Notes: generated from the sequence alone by a model not told the origin. A stretch of 64,000 bases of DNA from Promerops cafer (GCA_013398275.1 VZSE01002194.1:68256-132255), one strand, 5' to 3'; numbered from the stretch's first letter, positions 10,601-25,600 are shown. A program made the numbers and translations.

Positions 10601-13600
10601 TTTCCGAGTTTTCATTCCAAGTTTTCTTGAGCAAACTCAGCTCTCTGGAGGACAACAAGACTTATTGTTGCAGGCCCCAATAAACCAGGATTATAATTAT
10701 TTTCTTAAAGCTTTTTTTTTTTCTGTTTTCCCTTAAGACTTTTCCTGCCACAGCCACGACAGTTCCCTGCTGCCTGTGGCACATCCTGGCGTCCTCTGGG
10801 CTCCATCATCCACCTCGTGCTCTGGGGGCTGGAAGTGAGCTCTGAGCAGAGGAGGGGGCATGTGTTTATTCATCTCCCCGAGATCTGTGTTTTTCCTGGA
10901 AGCAGAGTTCTGCAAGCAAAGCAGGAGGTTCAGGAATATTGGCTCGTGCTGCCTGCATGCATTTTTAATGTGTGCACAGCAAAGCCCAGCTGAGAAGGGG
11001 ATGCATGTTCAGAGGCCTTTATGGAGGCCCTAAATCTGAGTAAATCCTTTCTATATGAACTGAACCTCTCGGTGACTCTCCTCAGAAGGCACCACAGCTA
11101 ATAAAAGACAGTTAAAAACATTTGCAGATGGGCAGGAGGGTGAATCCTGGCTGTCAGAGGAGGCTTCTCTCACAGGAGCAGTGGCGATGCTTTGGCTGGG
11201 CCATGGAGGGAAGGACACAGGGATGAGTTTTCCCTCTCTTGGGGCCAAGGCAGGACCCCTTTGTGTCAGTTGGAAGAAAAAGTGACCAGTCCAGATCCAG
11301 TGGGAGTGGCTGTCAGGGCTGGGTTGCCCATGGGCACCCTGTGGGATGGCCATCTTGGCCATCCTGTCTCTGGTTTTTTTGGAACAGGTTGCCCAGAGAA
11401 GCTGTGGATGCTCCATCCCTGGAAGTGTTCCAGGCCAGGCTGGATGGGCAACCTGGTTTAGTGGAAGTTGGATTAGGGAGATTGGAATGGGATGATCCTT
11501 ATGGTCCCTCCCAAACCATTCCAGGATTGTGTGATCTTTCCCATCTCTGCAGTGCAGACAGAGAGGGGAGAGGAGAAAAGCTCAACACTGGGACTAGCCC
11601 AGGTCAGAGCCACCTCCAGGCACGTTCAAGGCAGGCAGAGGAGTACCAGCATCCTGCCTGCAGTGAGGATTGGCCCAAGGAGAGTTCCCTGCAGCCCCTG
11701 CCTGCTGACAGGGCTCACCCCTGCTCCCCTCGGCCCAGGTAAAGCATCACACGGGCTCGAAATGAGGACTCAGCGTTGTCAGCCCTGGAGTTTCTGTGCT
11801 TAACAGCTTGCCAATAATATCAGGATGTGAGTGGGGGAAAAGGGAGGAGGGGTGGGAAGGGAGAGGCAGAGCAGCATTCCTGGCAGGAGCTGCCCAGGCT
11901 GCTGCCTGCAGGGGAGGGGCAGGGGGCACAGGGAGCTGGGCCTGCAGCCCCTGCCCTGTGTCTGTGATCCCAGTGTGTGTCACTGGGTGATCAGGGAGTT
12001 CCTCGGTGATTCAGCCACCAGTTCGGAATTAAACCTGGACTTTTGTCCAGGTTTCCTGACTTTAACCCATTTCCCCATCTGACTGAGCCCCACGGTGGTG
12101 TGGGGTGACCCTTCTGCTTGCAGTGGGGGTGACCCTGTAAAAAGGGCTTTGTGATCCTGATGCCTCGAGAAGGCTGACCTAGAACAGAGGCTGGACAGAG
12201 GTAAAGAATGAAGTAGGGATTTATTAAAAGGGGATCCTCAATGGATACACCTTGGGCAGTACAAGGGCCCAGCCAGGGCTACACCCAAGATGGACCCAAA
12301 ATGGTCACAAAATGGACAACAGGTCACAAGGTCTCACACTTTTATAAGTTCTGGTCCACTTGCATATTGGAGTTAATTGTCCAATTACAGCTTTAGATTA
12401 TTAAGTCCCATCCTTCTTTTTTTTCTCTCTTCAGTCCACGTTGTTTATGCTCTTGGGCCTGAAACTAGTATTGATTGTCCTTGGTCCCAAGCTAGAAAAG
12501 GAATTGCTTTGTCTGCCCACGCTGTGCAGAGAGCTTACCAGCACTTTATATGAAGCTCAGAACTGCACACTAAAGCAGCACAGAATCTGAAAAATATAAA
12601 AGCTAAAACTTAAGGCATCAATGCCACCAGCAAACCCCACTTCTTGCAGAAGATGTTGGTGGCACGAGCTGGAGCTGATCAGGATGTTCCTCACACTGTC
12701 CTGAAGGAGAGAAGGGAGATGGGGGAAGAACTTTTCTGCCATTTGCAAGGATTCTTCAGCGTGCTGGAGGCTTCCTGCAGATCAGATTCGGTCTCTGCTC
12801 CCCCTGCCCCTGGGGATGGGAGGTGGATCCAGCTGGGTGTGAAAATGGCAAGCAATTAAAGGCGCTAACAATTAAGTCCTCAAGTGTCTTCTGGTGAGGA
12901 GGTTGTTAGGGCACCTCTTCTCCCGAAGGTTGGTTTTACAAGGACTGCTTTATTCCCTGCCAGCGGCTCTCTGGAATTGCACTCTGCCCATTATTCTTTT
13001 ATGGCCGTTGTGTTTTCCGTGTACACACTTTAAGTGTTGCTATAAAATGGATGGAGAAGGCTGGGGGAGGATCCTTGGCTGGAACTGGGTAGAGTTGCTG
13101 CTTTTGCAGAGCTCTCCTGGAACTGGGACCAGTCTTGGAACTGGTCACCAGCACAAGCTCAGAGAAGCTCAGCACAAGCCTCACAAGCAGGAGGTCAGGT
13201 GGAGACTGTTTCTTGTGACACCACCAAACCTTTAGGAGTCACCATAAAGCTCCTCCATTTGTTGGTAAGCAGAATCCTTGGCTGAAAAGCAGCTCCTTTC
13301 CCGCTAAAAAAACGTTCTTAACACATTTATTTTGGCAAGTTTGTATCCTCACAGAGAGCCTTGAAAAATATCCCTGACATGTTTTCCTGCGGCTGCTTTG
13401 TAGGCTGGGGGGATGCTGAGGTCACCCCGAAAGCATCTGCTCACAAGGCAAAGGCAGCTTCTCTGTCCCCCTCCCCAGCAGCAGCTTTGCATAGTGAAGA
13501 CACAGCTCTGATGGGCTCAGCTCTGCTGCCTGGGCTCGGGTGGGGCTTGCTGGGCTTTGGGGTCACCTGCTGTGTCACTGCTCATCAGCTTTGCCCACCT

Positions 13601-16600
13601 GCTGCATCCCTCGGGCTCCTCCTGTGCCACTGCCCGCCCTGCAGGACCTTTGCAGCACCTCTGATTGTCCTCCCAAAACGCAGCTCATGCCCCAGGGATG
13701 CTCTGAGGATGGAGAAGGGCTCCAGGCTCAGCTGGTCCAAAATAGGGGACCTGGAAAGTTCCCAGCTCTGGGGGACAGGGACACTGCCATGGGCTGTGCC
13801 TGGAGAGCGGCACTTGGATGCTCTGGGACAGCCCAGCTCTCTCTGCACCTCGCTGGGGAAGGGATTCCTGGTGGCCCTCGGAATGGGCTGTTTGGAGCTG
13901 GTTTATGCTGCACAGCTGGGCCCCTCCTGGCTGGGATGTGCTGCTGGTGCTTTCCCTGCAGACAGCAGTGCTGGAATCGGGCAGAAAGGTCCATTTTGGT
14001 AATTATTTATTTTTATTGGCACACGTTTCATAGGATGGCAGCTGCTCAGGTACAGCAGAAAAACTCAGAGTGCTGAAAGGTCTCCTTGTTCTGCTTTGCT
14101 GCAAGTTAAAAATGGGGATTTCAGGATTTGTGTTTTCATCAGGTGTTTTCCAGTGTGAGGCAGTGGATGTTGTTGGGTGGGATGCATCCCACTGGGGCAA
14201 TCATTCCCTAGTGGTTGGTTGTGCTGTTACCCCACAGGGTTTGGGTCTTTTTTTTTTTTCCTTTCTTTTCAAGAAAGACATTTCTGGATTCCCCTTTTGA
14301 TTTTATCCATCTGTTCTCGTCAGCGTGGAGCTGAAGTGAGGAGAAAATCACCCCTCTTGCTTGAGCCAGGCATTGGTACACGAGCGGTTTTTAAAAATGC
14401 GATAATGTGTTGAAACATAAAATTATATGAGCTGTTATTTTCTTGTCTTCTCATCTCCCGAAATGCTCAGTTGAGATTGGAGCTGAGGATAAAGCAGGGC
14501 CTGCAGCTCTCCTGCAAAATCATCATCATCATCATCATCACCATCATCATCTTTGTGTTAGCTGGTGATGTAACTCTCTCTTTCCCTGCTGAATTTCCAT
14601 CACAATTAATCTTGCGAGAATTTCTGCAAGTTCCAGACCACAAATAACAGCAAACTGTAATTTTTCAGGGGACGTGTCTAAAATTTGGCGCCGCGTGAGG
14701 TGCTTCTTTCCAGAGATGAGTAACGTAACAGAAAAGTGTGATTTTAATTAAATTCAGCAGCTTTTGGTATGCTCTGATGTGTCTTGTTCTGCACGGGGAG
14801 AATTGATTCTATTCTGCTTTATATAAATGGATTTTGGGGGCATTAATAGTGTGGTTTTACCTCGCAGCAGACCGAGATCTGACCTGATGCTGCTCCCATG
14901 TCACAGATGGGAACCAAATCTTGGAGGTGCTGCCTGGGTGGAGGGCAGGCCTGGAGATGCAGCTCCAGGTCACCTCTTTGCTGGTCCCTGGTCAGTTCAC
15001 AGCCACCTCTTGGTAAATTAATGCTGCTTTAATCTGCCTGATTCCACGAAGGCAATGAGGGAAGCATTTTCAGTGGTGTGTAAAAGTCTTGGAAAAATAC
15101 ATGGTTTTCTTTGGGCAGCTCCAGGAGCGCTCAGGGTGGTGGGCCCAGGGTTCCAGAACTGATGGCTGACAGGGGGCACAGTCACAGGAATGGGGTGATC
15201 CCCAGTGACTCGTCCTCCTGGAGAAAAAAGAGGAGGGAAAAAGAAAAGGGGAAGGTTGGAGCTACCAAAATGATGTGCTGGGAACAGCCAAAGTCTGAAA
15301 TTTTGGGATCGAAGCAGCATTAAACCTCAGCAGTGGGACAGAAGGACTTTTCTGGAAGCATGGGAGCTGTGGAGCTGAGAACCCCACTCCCAAACTCCCA
15401 TGGAAACACAGCCTGAAGCCTAAAATGTCGGTGAAATCAGTGTCCTGTGGGTTTTCTGTGCATTGCCATGATGCTTCCTTCAAAACAGGGATGTCAGGGG
15501 CTCTGTGCACCCAGCCAGGGCAGCTGTGGAAGTCCTGCAGGGTGTCATTTCAGGCTGTAGACACCACACCATGGGAATATTTTTCTGCCAGGAGGATTCA
15601 GCACAGCCCTGTCCATCCCAGCAGAGCTGCAGAAGCTCCTTTGCACCAGCTTGAGGCTCTGGTCCTTGCTGTGACTGAAGAAATCCCTCGCAGAAGGGAC
15701 AGCAGATGGGAGCAGCTCAGGTTGCCCGGGTGTCACACGCTCCACCTGCTTTTTAAAACACTCAAGTGTTATCCCTGGACTTAGGAAAACAGGGGGAGAT
15801 TATCCTGCTGGTGCTGGGAGGGTGGAATCCCCCTCCAGAAAGGGATAAATCACCTCCTTTAGACTCCTGAGGGTGTTTGCACAAGTCAGGAAAACTTCCT
15901 TGCAGATCTGCCTGACAGTCCATCTCCCCTGAGAGCAGCCTCGGTGGGATGGAGTGCCTCGAGTGGGACATTTCCTCCCTCTCTGCTTCTCACCAGGCTT
16001 GCTGTTCCCAGGGGTGGTGTTTGACCCCAAGAAATCACAGTGGAGGCTGGAAAAATGGTAAATAAACCATGCTGGGTCGTCCTTGCTCTGCCCCACATGG
16101 ATTTGAGGCCAAGATGCTGCTGTACAGAATGATCAGACTGAAGCTGCCTCATCCCTGACCCTCTGCAGAGGTGAAGAGGTGGCTTCAGTTGCTAGGACAA
16201 GGCAGCCCAGATGCTGAAATACGCTCATAAATAAATAAACCTCCCTGTTTATTGCTGTTAGAATTGCAGCCTACCTGGCTCTTCCCGTTAAATAATTCAG
16301 AGGAAAGAGCAGCCAGGCAGCGCTGAGAGATTCCCTGTGCAGGGATGGACGGTGAGGATGTGGTGTGGGAGGGGTTTTTTTGTGTGAGGTGCCTCGTGAA
16401 ATATTAATTGATTGTCCCTGTGGGTGATGTGCTGTGGCTGTGGCTGGCTCTGCCTGCGTCCCGTTTGCAGGGAGCTCTGTGAGTTCCAGAAAGTGGCCAA
16501 AATGTTTGTGTAAGATCAAGGGGGTGCTTTGCTTCACGTGTCAAGAAGCATCATGTGCTCTAAGTCCTGCCCTCCAGAGAAGCAGCTCACTCTAAACTCC

Positions 16601-19600
16601 AGAACAAATTGCTTGGTCTTTTCTTCCCTTTTGGGCTCTGAAACAAACACATCAGGTCGCTCCCGCTTCCCTTCCCTCCTCTGATCTCTGGAAGCGATGC
16701 TGTGGAGTGCTGGGGGTTTGTCTGTGGAGGAGTCTGCTTTGGGAGCTTTATTATCTCTTCAGAGCCTGTTCCAGCACTGTTTGATGGCACTGGGGGCTTT
16801 TGCTTTTCATCTGAGTGAAGTGGGGCTCACAGCAGCCCAGGCAGGGGCTGGGAGGATGAATGGCTCAGCAGGTGGTTTTGCATGGTGGTGGAGTGAAAAA
16901 AGCTGGTGCTTAGCTAAAGATATGGAATAAGAGACGTTTTCAAATGAATTTTAACACACTGGGATCATTGCAGAGCTGGACTCAAAACAGTCATTACTGT
17001 TGGGTGTTCCCAGCTGTACTGTGCTCCTACAGAAGAAGTTGCAGTGTGCCTGGAGGTCTTTGAGAATTTCCCAGGGAATCCAGAGCTTTTAGATCTTTTG
17101 ACTGACAACATTTTTACTCATTTTACCAAAAAAAAAAAAAAAAANAAAAGACACAGAGATTGGTCCCAGACCAGGTGTTTGCTGCTGGGGAAGGTGCAGC
17201 ACCTTCACCCAGCTGGGTGGAGGAGATGCTGCTCCCTGCATGGCTGGGGCCAAGGGCAGGATCTGTGGGAAGGTTCTCAGTGAAAACCCTGTGCTTGTGA
17301 GAAATACTGGGTTAAAAGATCTCCCAGTGCTGCCTTGATGGGGATCTGGTGGGGTGTCCAGTCTGTCCCTAGCACATCAAATCCATTTCTGCAGCCAGCT
17401 CAGGTGTGTTCAGTGACAAAAAAATAACCCAAATGGATGTATAAGAGAGCTTAAGTCAAAAGTAGGGAGATATTTCAAAGAGTGGCTGTTGGTAGAGCTA
17501 AATTGAATTGTGTTGTTGCACTTAGAACTCCTGGGGAAAAGCAAGGGATGAACAAAGGAAAAACCCAAGGCTTTGTCCAAAAAGCTGCCCTTCACCTGCA
17601 GATTTTGGATGCTCTGTTTAGTAATCCTCACCCTGGTGTGACTTCTCCTCTAATTGCATTCTGTGAGTCCTTCTTTAGCCATTAGCTGCCACTGCAGGGA
17701 CACAGGTTATTAATTCCTCCCCTGCCCTGACTTTCACTCTGGGCCTTCACTGCCAGTCAAGGTGAAGCTGGGAGGGCCAGGGGAGCTGCATCCCTATGAA
17801 ACTCTGATTAGGAGATATTTTTCTCCCTTTTCCTGCCCCCTCCTTACATGGGGAGCTGTATCCCAGGAGCCAATTACACCTCAAGGCCAGATTTATGGCT
17901 GGAGATGTGTCCATGTGATTTTAATATTCTTTATGGCTCTTTCACTCCTCTCTCTCCGTGTGGCGAGCGCTGGGGAAGGAAATAGAGATTAAGAGCAGAA
18001 GATGCACGTGAAAGAAAGGAGGTCGTGCCTTGTGCTGGATTTCTTTTTCTTGTTGTAACAAGAGATGTTTAAACAGAGGTCACCTCTGAGTTCTGCCTTC
18101 TTGCCAGAGCTTTGCATCCCTTGCCTTCCTCCCTCCTGTGTCGCCACTTTGCACGTGGTTGCACACACCTTGTGTGCTCCTTGTTGCAGAGGCAGGGCAG
18201 CTGTGACAGCTGGAGTTGTCCTGCTCCATGGCTGGGGTCACCACAGCTCTTTCCCCTCCAGGACTCGCCACCTGAGCTCGCTGCAGGTCTCAGCACTATT
18301 TCAAAATGCTTGGTCTGGAGCTGCTCACCTGAGGAAGGCTGAGGTGTAGCAGGGGAGAGAAAGCAAATTAATGCCAGTGAAAGGATCCAAAAATAGCAAA
18401 TTTGGGGGCTAACCAGGCCATGTATTAAATCTTTCAGGAGAGGCAATCCATCATGGGCAGGGAGGGAAGAGGAGGAAATTGCTCTGAGGGCAGTTAGGGG
18501 TTCTCATGTGGCCAGCTTTGCTCCTGCACAGCATTCGTGTCCCATCCCTGAGGTTCACAGCCCCACCTGCCTTCTCCAGGATGCCCAGGAGGGATGGGCA
18601 GAGCTGCCCTGCTGCCACCCCTCCCTGTCCCTGTGCTGGGGCTGGAGCAAGGCTGCCTGTGCCCACGGGGATGCTCCAGCCTCAGCAGAGCCACAGCCCA
18701 GCCTGGCCCTGTGCCAGCAATAATACGTGGGGTTTAATTAAAACAGTATTTTTCATCTCCCTCATACATGATTTGGTTATTGCTTCAGAATGAGCCAAGG
18801 AATTCTTGTATTCCCCCACTCCCTCCCTCGCTCTTTTAATCTGCTTTCTCCCCTCCTTTCTTTCTGCCCTTTTGGTGTCCTTTCCCTCATCTCCAGGGGT
18901 TTAACTTTTTTCAGCTGTCACAAAGTTGTTAAGATGAGGAAGCCTGGGGTTCATCAGGACTCCTTCATTCCAGTGGGATTGCTGGGAGGTGCCAGTGGGA
19001 GCACCACAGAGTGCCCAGCCCTGCCTGGCTGAGCAGGGAAGGAGCTCACGGGTAGAAAGGTTCCATCACTGGGGGAGAAGATGTTTCTCCATCCCAACAA
19101 ATCCAACACCAGGCTGGAATTAAGATTCCTGAGCTGTTTGTGCAGCACCAGCTCAGCAGGAAGGGCTCAGCCCCGGGGGCTCTGAGGTGCTGTCAGACCT
19201 CATTTTGGTGCCCAAGGGCTGCCCTGTGTGCTCAGCCAGCCTCCCCACGTGCATTCTTGCCCTGCCCTGCCAGCTCTGTCCTCGGGGAGCAGCGGGCATG
19301 GTGTCATTCTGGGACAAAAATGGATTTGCAATGAGAATTTTGTGCCTCCCAGCAGGATGCTCAGGGCTGGGCTGAGCTCAGGGGCTCTGCTGTGAGGGGT
19401 GAGGCACCAATATAACCCTGGCATTCCTTTCCTTCCCAGGCCCTTCCCTTCGGAGGAGACCACGGAGAACGATGATGACGTGTACCGGAGCTTGGAGGAG
19501 CTGGCAGAGTGAGTGGCCTCACCTTCTCCTGGGAGGGGACGTGGGGAAGAGTTGCCGTGGGTTTCCAGCAAAGGCAGATAAAGTTTGACAGCGGGGCTGG

Positions 19601-22600
19601 GAGAGCCAGGACGGCTGCTTTGATCCTTTTGCCAGGAGATTTTTGTGCTCTGACAAAAGTCCATCTTTTTCTCGTGTAAAGCCCTGGGAGATGTCACTTT
19701 TAATCAGGTTGAGTTGATGAGTGGCTTGGTGGGGGGTGAAAGGGGCCAAGCCCAGGGGATCCCCTCCTCCTCTCAAATCCCAAAACCCTGGGACACAATT
19801 TATCCTCTGAGGTGACCCGAGCCAGCTCTAGGAGTGAGGTACCCATTGTTAACAGTGCTGGTTCCCCCCATGGCATTTTTGGGGTGCTGGCACATGGAGC
19901 TGCATCCCCCATGTGTGATTCTGGACCACACCAGCTGGCCCTGGGGCAATCAGAGAACAGTTTGGGTTGGAAAGGAGCTTGAAGACCATTTCATTCCACC
20001 CCTTTGCACCGGGCAGGGACCCTTCTCACTGTCCCACGTGGCTCCAAGCCCCATCCAAGCTGGCCTTGGACACTTCCAGGGTTGTGGCAGCCCCATCCTG
20101 CCATGACACCCCTCCTGCTTGTCCTTGGTGGGACGTGGGGTGATGCTGCTGCTGTCTCTGTGTTTATCTGGTTTTTCCTCCTGTGGTGATGATGTAACAG
20201 GCTTTTAAAATCAACCTTGAGCTGCAACACACACGGTGAAGTGCAGGCACTATTGGAATTCAATGGCAGCATTCCCATCAAGGGTTTTGCTTATGAAGTG
20301 CAGTCTGCTGCATATGGAGGGATGGACTGCATGGGTGGATATGTGGCTTTGTGCAGTTAAATATTATTGTTCCACAACATAAATAATAAGACTCCTTAAT
20401 CCAATGAGTTCCTTATGGCTTCAGTTATTACAAAAGTAAATCATAAATTACCAGCGGAGGAATGGAGTGCCCTGGAATTCCCTGCTTGCTGTTGGCTCCC
20501 AGCAGCTGCAGTTTAATAAAATTTTAACTAAGAAAGGGATCCTTTCAAGAATAGCATTTTTTGTACCCCCTCTCCAAAAGTTCTCAAAATCCCTTTAGTA
20601 TTGGGGTTTAAAATTCCTGTTTCTCACACACAGATGTGCTTTTAATTGGATGGAGATTTGTGTGGGGACTCTCACACGAGTGCTGGTGGGGATGGCAGTG
20701 CTGGCCTACAAAGGGTGGGTTTGGGATGCTGCACTTGCTTATTTGGTGCTGGAAGTGGCTTCCCAGCTTTCAAGTCTGCTGGGGACAAGGTGTCCAGGTG
20801 GAAGCTTCCCAAACATTCCTTGTCCCTTGGTCAGAGGGGCTGTGATGCCCATAGATAACTTAGAGGTTTATTCCTACTGATTTCCCTGTTCTGTCCCGGA
20901 TCTCCAACTTTTAACTTCCCCTGCTTTCCCACTCTCTGCAAAATCCTCTTTTTTACACCTTATTGAGGACTCGTGGGGGAAAGGCACGTTGAAATCAGCA
21001 GGGATTGCACAAATTCCTTCACCCAGGCCTGCCCTCCCCGAGCGTGGAAACGCGGCCTACGAAACGGTGTCAGAATTCACCTGCAGCTGTAAAAACCCCA
21101 AAAACGCCCCAGAGAACCCCCAGCACGAGTGCTGCTGCTCCTGCTGCCTGCAGCACAGCAGCAACTGTGCCCTGTTTCCCCTGGAGCAGGGAGCTGTGCC
21201 TGGAAATGTGCCAGTGCCAGTGGTGTGCCCCGGGCCCCACAGCCTGTGGCACCGATGAGAAAGCTCTTCCTCAGCTCCTGCCCTCTCCAAACAGCTCAAC
21301 AAGGGCAGCATTCACTGCTGGGAGTGATTCAGTCCATCCAGCATCTCTGCCTTTAATATTGCTGATGACCCAGCAGCCTTGGGAAGATGTGGCTGCAGCC
21401 AAAACGCTTTTTTTTTTTGGGAGGCGAGGAAGTGATTTGCACAGCAGGCAGGGAAATGACCCCATGTGTGGAGGGAGCTGCTCCAGCAGGGATTTGTCAC
21501 CTCAAGGTGCCACTCTGCTGTCCCCACAGGCCTCGGAGGGACAAGGGTGGGTGAGGAGGGACAAGCCTGGTGGGCTCTGTGCCACCAGTTCACTGTGGGA
21601 GAGAGGAATCCCCCAAAGGGAGCTGTCTTTGGGTGTTGGGCTGGTGGAGAAGAAGCTCAGGATAAACACTGAGTTGGTTCTAACAAGACATTTTGGGGGC
21701 TGGTAAATGAGGTTTTTTGGAGGATGTCAGAATGCTTCGTTTCAGCTGTAAGTACTTGAGTGGAGTAGTTTGGTGTCCCCAGGTTGAGATTTTGAATTCC
21801 TGTGCTGCAGAGCCTGTAAAATATGAACATGTTTGTGATGGAGGTGCTGATTTGGGGAGCAGAAGGAACCAGGCTTTGTCCCTGTTGTCCCCATGATGCT
21901 CTAAAGAGTGAGAACCTTTATCCTGAGAACTCTCCCAGCAGAGATGAGCTGTGGGACAAAAACCAGTGCCAGGGGATGCAGGAACAAACCCTGTGTGCAA
22001 TCATGGGGCAGCCACGGGCTACTGCTGTGTTTAAAGGATGTTTAAGCCTTGATGACCCCACTGTGCTTTCACCTTTGGGGTGTTGCAGGGATTAATCCCA
22101 GCTCCAGACAGATCCCCAGCCAGCAGATCAAGGCACATAATTGCCTGCAAACAGCTATTTAGTTAAAAAAAAACCCCAAACAATTGGTGATGGAAATGGG
22201 AAGAGAAGCTAAAAGGCTATCAGGGGAGCTGGGAAGTTCTCAAATTCCCTGTTTTCAGCCCTCTGGCCCCTCGGTTTGCTGTGCCCTGGGCCAGATGGCA
22301 GCTTGCAGGCAGCCCGGGCAGATGGCAAGGGCCGCTCGCATTGCAAGTGGTGCCTGATCAATGCTGTGAGGAGCAGTAAAGGGACAATTGGCCTCTGCTG
22401 CCTGATTTATTCCAGCCTGCCCGTGCCAGACCCTGGAGCAGCCGCTTTGGGGGGCGTTTGTCCGTGAAACGAGCTGGGTTTTGCAGCAGCAGCAGCGGGT
22501 TCGTGCTCTGGAGCCTGTGCCCCCATATCAGGGATGTGTCAGTGACCCTTGTCCCGGGGATGCTCCTGCAGATCCCCAGGGATGGGAGCTGCTGCTTCCC

Positions 22601-25600
22601 ACATGGCTGTGGTTGCTGGGAACTGATGTCAGGAGGCAATTATCCACCTTAGTGCCCTGCCAACTGCTTTTCCATCCCCCTTTATGGCTCTTTCAGCTGC
22701 TCCAAACCATCCTGGTACCTCAGAGCTATACTTAACATTTCACCTAAATTTTCTCCACTGCCACTTGAGCTCTCTCCAGTTATTTTGTCTCATTAAATTT
22801 ATGACAGTGATTAATCCCGGCCCTCTTTACAGCCCCAGAGCCTTCTTTGTGATGGACCTTCTCCACTTCATGGCACTGTCCCTCTGCAGTGGCACAATTA
22901 GGTAGATTACACAGGGCAGATTTTGGGTTATTTGTTGGCTGTCAGGCAGAAGTTCTGTGAATGGTTTGACGTGAAACATTTAATTTGCATAACTTTCACC
23001 TTTATTTTCTCTTCTGAAGATAATTTGTTTTGAGGAGAGGAGTTGTGGTGTTGCATAAAGGACCAAAGAAGTGTTCTGGCAAAGCAGGTCCCCACCAAAC
23101 CCTACCCCTGGAAAGCTCTGTCCCACAGGTCGGTGTCAATGTCCCCTGCTCTTGTTTTGAGCTGCAGCTCACTGGGAATTTATCCCTAAAAAATTTATTG
23201 GGATAATTGTGTGTATTCCCAAACTTTCCATCCTATAGAAGGGGGGAAGGAGATCTGCTAGGCCACAGTTTCTCAAGTGATGCCTCTTCTGGGCTCAGCT
23301 TCTTGCTGAAGTTTCCTCATGCTTCTCTCACTGCTGTCACCAGCATTGCCCCCCTCACATCTTCCAAAATAGTGCTGTGATCAGCAGAATTTCTCACATG
23401 CATTAAAAAAAGTAACGAGCACAGGAGCCAAGGTGAGATGATAAGTGAGCTGCCACTTTTCTCATTATTTTTATGTTGGACAAACCAGGCACAACAGCCC
23501 CTCAAATAAATGGCTCTGTGGTGCAGGGCACTTGAGCCAGAGTGCCTGTAAACGTGTCTGTCCCTTCTGTGTCCCTCATACTGATTTTTACAGGTCCTTT
23601 TTGTGCCATTTCTGGGATCATATTGGTCACTGTAACTGTGTGAGGCTTTTCCTTGGGATCAGAACATTCCACCTGGAATGGCGAATGTTAGACCCAAGCA
23701 GAATAGATGGGAAAAGGCTTCTCCTGCTGTTTCCACACGAGTGTCTCCATCCAAGTCCATTCTGAGTAATTAAAACCCTGCAAGATCTCGAGTCCAGCAG
23801 CTGCACATCTTGCACTCCCTCACCCTGAAAGCTAAACCTGCCAGATGTGCTGCAAATTTAGGGTTCTGCTTGTCCTCTCTGACAGAATGAGGGGGTTGGT
23901 TGGAGGAACTGTGTATTTATAGCTGTGAGTGCAGGGTGAGAATGAGAAAGTGGGGGTTACTGGGATGGACTGGAGCCTCACAGCTGCTGGGCAGCTCCTC
24001 AGAGACCCTGCAAATCTCCCAGCCTGGACCTGTGGTGGCTCTGAGATCTTCTGGCTCTTAACGCTGGTCACAGGACTGGAAATTTGGGGTTGTCTCTGGG
24101 TTGTCTTATTTTAGCTCCTTCTGTCCCTTCCTGCTCTTTCTTTTGAAGTTCCTGGTGGTTCTGACTCTTTCCTCAGCGTGGCTTGGACGGAGTTTTGGTG
24201 TGGTGGGTTTGTCATGAGGGTTTGTCCTTGAATTCTTGAGGCTGGTACAAACTCATCAACTTCCCACAGCAGCTTTTATGGGTGGAGAGGCTCTTCAGTG
24301 GCCCTGAAATCCATCAGAGCTTCCCCACTTCCCCCCAGTGTCATTGCAAAGATGATCTGCAGGGTTCCTTCAGCGTGGTGGGCCTGCTGCATGTCATTTA
24401 TTGGGGCATCATGGACTGTCTGTGCCCATGGGCCCCTCCAGCCCCAACCATTCTGTGATTCTGTGGACTTGCTGCTGCTTTCCCTCACTCCAAGGCAGCG
24501 TCCTGGCACCAGTCCCTCTGTTCTGGGAGCTGCTCCTTGGCACGGCTGCTGCCTGGCCGGGTGGGTGTTAGTGCAGGGCAGGCACTGCCAGGGAGGCAGA
24601 GCTCAGCCAAAAGCACTGGTTTTGCCTGAAATTGCCTTAGATATGAAAAGCTTTATTCACGATCAGCTTTTCTGGCTCGGCAAGATGCTGCCAGCCCCAA
24701 GCTGGTTACATCCATCCTAATAACAGTAATTGCAAATGCTGGCGTTCCCTCTGAAGGGCGGCTAAAATCCCTTTCCTAACCCCAGAGCTGTCAGTGAATC
24801 TCCTAATCCAGGCAGTAGATCACAGGCTCTGATACCCACGGGTAACTTGCAGACTCTGCTGCTTTTATTGAAGGAGTAAATTGCTTTTCTTTGTGAGGAA
24901 TGAGGTGATCTGGCTTGCCTTGCTCAAGTTGTTCCATCTGCCCGTGACACGCTTGGGATGCTGAATTTATTGCCTGAATTCAGTGTGTCCCGAGCTTTCC
25001 ACTGGCTAAAATCATCCCAATCCCTGTTTTAAGGACAGGGAGGGTGTGTGTTCTCAACTCTGGCAGGCACAGTGTGGGGACAGGTGAGGATCAATGCAGA
25101 GATGCCAACATCCGTACGGCGCTGCAGGAGCTTGGCTGCTGCTGGGCTGCTCCAGGAGAGGCTGATCCTTGTGGTTTACTGCTCTCCATAAAAACTGGCA
25201 GCCCCTGGTGTTTCTCAGAGATGCACTGAGAACGTGTTTTAATAAATAACAGACTGCTGGACAATGGTGATGTTGTAATACTGCCACGGCTGTTGAGTTT
25301 GAGGAACTCTGGTGCCTCTCCCCAAAGCTCTGGAGTGGAGGTGTCTTTCACGGTGTCCCCAGGATGTGGGAATAGTTCCTATTTTTTTCCCCAAAACCAG
25401 AAATTGGAGTAGAGAAGGGCTTGATCTGCTGTGGAGCAACAGGAAGGAGTGGAGCAGGGAGGCTCAGCCCCTTCATTAGAGGAATGGAGCTGTGAGGTGC
25501 TGTCAGGATGTGGCCCCACGTGGTGGGCGCAGCGTTTGTGTCCAAGGGCTGTTGGCAAATCTGCTGGGGTGTCCCTTGGGAGGCATTTCTTTCCTGGTGG

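Larger units (their letters stand above)
7670..19439 (+). other. VAV2 intron between window exons 1 and 2
   Basis: An 11.8-kb intron. It holds a forward CR1 tail near 11375-11540, a reverse solo LTR near 12157-12551, short tandem repeats at 10571-10618 and 14519-14551, and a poly(A) run at 17127-17149 with one ambiguous base (17145). I see no exon-like open frame with usable splice sites. Confidence 0.75.

Noticed and set aside
17044..17150. Poly(A) run of about 20 bases, possible processed pseudogene end
   Set aside because: No homologous coding sequence is recognisable upstream and no target-site duplication is visible. The N at 17145 is most likely a homopolymer sequencing ambiguity.
21005..21706. 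Plus-strand open frame of 233 codons in a VAV2 intron
   Set aside because: The peptide is Ser/Pro/Thr-rich without domain similarity, and overlapping frames on both strands are equally open.
24290..24420. Possible extension of the CR1 fragment upstream of 24420
   Set aside because: Only the last 50 bases match CR1 with confidence.
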